DNA from: Rhynchopus sp. YZ270_cl-10
Taxonomy: Eukaryota > Euglenozoa > Diplonemea > Diplonemida > Diplonemidae
Assembly (NCBI GenBank): GCA_964035575.1
Contig: OZ037872.1
Location: forward strand, 372,001 to 436,000
Direction: 5' to 3'
DNA: 64,000 bases
Shown: positions 61,998 through 64,000 of the stretch, one piece after another
How the letters are laid out: every line of letters starts with the position of its first letter
Position numbering within the stretch: the first letter of the stretch is position 1
Notes under the pieces: model-generated
Seen by the model: the letters and a program-made list of their open reading frames with translations, nothing else
Database searches by the model: none
Told to the model about the DNA's origin: nothing
Translations under genes and position numbers: made by a program

Positions 61998-64000
61998 TCA
62001 CATTATCGCACATTTCACTTTGCGTGACTTTTTGGATTTTTTTTCTTTGTTTTTTTCAGATTTTTCAGATTTTTTGAGTTTTCGTTTGGCGCGCTTATCG
62101 AGCTTTTTTTGTTCTGCGGGGGTAAGGCGTTGTGGGGTGGTTCCGTCAAAGAGGTTGACACCACTGCTGGGGACAACTTCGTACTGCCGAGGGGGGAGGG
62201 GTGGACAGCGTGCAGGGGACGCAGTGAAGTCGTCCTCCTCTTCATCATCCTCCACGTCACCTCCATCGTCGTAAGACTCCTCAGGCTCCTCCCCAAACTG
62301 GATGTCGCCGTCGGCCAAGCCCTTCTCACGTCTAATCTCATGCACCAGGTGGTGAAACGCAAACGTCACATTAATACGCTCCTTCGCAGAGATCTCCAAG
62401 AACGGTGCTGTGAGGAGGAGGTAAAAGAAAGAGCTGAAAAGTACTAAAGCGCGGTGCTCGGAGAAAGTGCGGTGCCCACGCAAACAGCGAGGAAATAAAA
62501 ATGAAAAGCTGGTATATTGTACCGCGTCTTAAAACCAAAGTGCTCTGGGGGGGAGGTTTGAAACATTGTTCCAAAAAAGCATACCACCGCCGAAAAAGCT
62601 GCGTGCGAGGTCCTCTCCACGCTCTGTGGTGACACCTCCCCATGCTGTGTTGCTCTCCTTCAGGTCGCATTTGTTTCCTACTAACACAAGCGGGACGGAG
62701 TCCTGCAGGGTGGAGGTGGAGAGAGGTGTTAAGAAGTGTGGGTGGGGGATATTTGAACACACAAAGCACAGTGAAAAGAAAAGTTTATAAGATGACCCTA
62801 AGCCTCTCGTGCTTAGTCACTCTTGCAAAAAAAAAAAAAACGGGGCAGGTCGGCTATTTATCTCGGAGTTGCGAAAATAGCAACAAAAAAGAGGGTGTGT
62901 GGGAACATACGACACCACGCTCGTTGAGCACCTCCTCGTACTGCGTGCAGAGCTCATTGATGCTGTCGGGGTCCGCGATGTTGTACACTGCGAGAAATCC
63001 GTCGCTTCTGTGGGGGTAATAGGATGAGATAAAAAGCCAAATGCCTACAGTCCTGACCGATATTACAGCCGGTTAATATTGCGGTGGTCGAAATTATGGC
63101 CGGATTTTGGGTTCGGCCATAATTTCGACCGGCCGTAATATCGGTCGGGACTGTACAATATAATTATATTTGGTTTTCTGGAAGACAATTTAAGACATTG
63201 CATACTTCGCGTAGTACTGCGAACGGAGGGAAGCGTACTCCTCTTGGCCGGCTAGGTCGACAATCTCCACAACGCAGTTGTCACCATTGATTTTGTCCTG
63301 CTTTTTGTATGTGTCACAGATGTTCGGGTCGTAGTCCTCCACGAAGGTATCCTGGATGTACTGCACTGTGATTGCCGATTTGCCCACATGCCCGGTTCCT
63401 AGCACTACAATTCTGTGCAACTCCTTCGCGGGTTCAGCCTCACGCTTCACCTTCTTTACAACAGCAGTTTTTCTTGGCGCGGCGCACACTCTCTCTGCAA
63501 GCAGATGCAGCCTTGCTGCAGTACCCACCACATCACTGCCTCCACAGGACCCTACCAAGGCAAGAACGACCTCGCCAAACGAATAGATGCAGGTTGAGAA
63601 GACACGGTCCAGACTGCTTGCCACAGCGGGCGTGGCTAAGGCGGGAGAGGCGACATCAAATGCGCTTGTAAAAGTATCGCTTGACATGGTAGAGGCAGGG
63701 GTGTTGAGAGTAGATGTGGACATAGAGAGCTCCCCGACACTGGAGAAGTTGCTCACACTATCATCCATCCTCCGATGCAGTACTGCAGCTTGAATTCCAC
63801 ACAGACCATTATCCGACAAAACGAAGGTACAGTTTTCATCCCCTACCCCAAAAAACTCTGTATCTAACGTAAACCGCAACGACCCCTTAGGTTTACAGGC
63901 GACAAGCTTTTTAAAGCACGCAAACCACGTCGCACACTGCGCCGTTTCATCACATCCTTGGGGAGACTCCAAATAGAAGATGCGACGGCAGAGTTCTTTG
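61998..64000 (-). CDS. Ras-like small GTPase with N-terminal extension and CaaX box (5' partial)
   Basis: Exons 63206 to beyond the right edge, 62911-63007, 62585-62702 and 61998-62407; introns 198, 208 and 177 nt with donors GTATGC, GTATGT, GTATGC, frame kept at each junction. No ATG is needed inside the window, since the frame runs off the end. The N-terminal part (RRIFYLESPQG...WFACFKKL) resembles the last strand and helix of a PH-like domain and is followed by a Ser/Thr-rich linker. The GTPase core has G1 GTGHVGKS, switch I DYDPNICDTY (Ras has Thr where this has Asn), G3 DLAGQEEYASLRSQY, G4 VGNKCDL and G5 EISAKE. The tail is acidic, then lysine-rich (EKNKEKKSKKSRKVK), and ends CAIM, a farnesylation-type CaaX box, so membrane attachment is expected. 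Confidence 0.85.
62785..62828. repeat. Family 1 hairpin repeat inside a Ras-gene intron
   Basis: TATAAGATGACCCTAAGC, CTCTCGT, GCTTAGTCACTCTTGC. The core is identical to the copy at 61102-61140 over about 32 nt. It lies in the second intron (62703-62910), so the repeat is not confined to spacers. Confidence 0.65.
63046..63155. mobile_element. Near-perfect 110-bp palindrome in the first visible Ras-gene intron
   Basis: The left arm TACAGTCCTGACCGATATTA... and right arm ...TAATATCGGTCGGGACTGTA pair along their whole length, as do GGTCGAAATTATGGCCG and CGGCCATAATTTCGACC near the loop. The left arm carries one extra 15-nt block (GGTTAATATTGCGGT). Looks like a small MITE or foldback insertion. The family is not recognised. 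Confidence 0.6.

Overview
This is a protist nuclear genome segment. Every supported host gene (about 18) reads on the minus strand, so transcription runs from right to left. Short polypyrimidine tracts ending in AG lie 4-42 nt upstream of most start codons. The few cis-introns are short and nearly all begin GTATG. One-way gene clusters with an acceptor in front of each ATG suggest spliced-leader trans-splicing, and the small protein at 54.6-55.1 kb resembles the N-terminal domain of the kinetoplastid protein BILBO1. I infer a euglenozoan, most likely a diplonemid-like lineage because cis-introns are present. The spliced leader itself is not in the window, so this remains inference.

Layout from left to right (3' to 5' along the putative transcription unit). 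1-12.2 kb: an SH3-like protein, a CZIB/C1orf123 homologue without its zinc cysteines, a long disordered protein ending in a pseudokinase, a secreted cysteine-rich protein, and a type II membrane protein resembling GT13 glycosyltransferases. The single intron of the last gene holds a 611-bp element with perfect terminal inverted repeats and a separate long palindrome. 12.2-27.6 kb: two coiled-coil proteins (one with three exons), a TPR protein, a four-exon PCID2/Thp1-like PCI protein and a myosin. 28.3-54.4 kb: three tandem paralogues of a giant protein (about 2,670-2,820 aa) that combine a DPY30/RIIa-like docking segment, a WWE-like segment, an R-S-ExE mono-ADP-ribosyltransferase domain, leucine-rich and ankyrin-like segments and a repeated module. 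Each gene has a separate last exon. 54.5-64 kb: the BILBO1-NTD-like protein, an SLC45/GPH-type sugar transporter with a decayed copy of its 3' end beside it, a GNAT-like protein, a ubiquitin-like plus BspA-type LRR protein, and a Ras-like GTPase with a CaaX box and an N-terminal extension that runs off the right edge.

The spacers and some introns carry short structured repeats that the genes do not explain. Family 1 is a small hairpin with loop CTCTCGT (+ strand), present in at least ten copies in one orientation. Family 2 is a TCGACAATCA...CTCAATRTCGCCCGAAGG repeat in about five copies. There are also several single foldbacks, one flanked by an 11-bp direct repeat. The ART triplication and the hairpin family are the most interesting signals here. 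No rRNA, tRNA or CRISPR was recognised.
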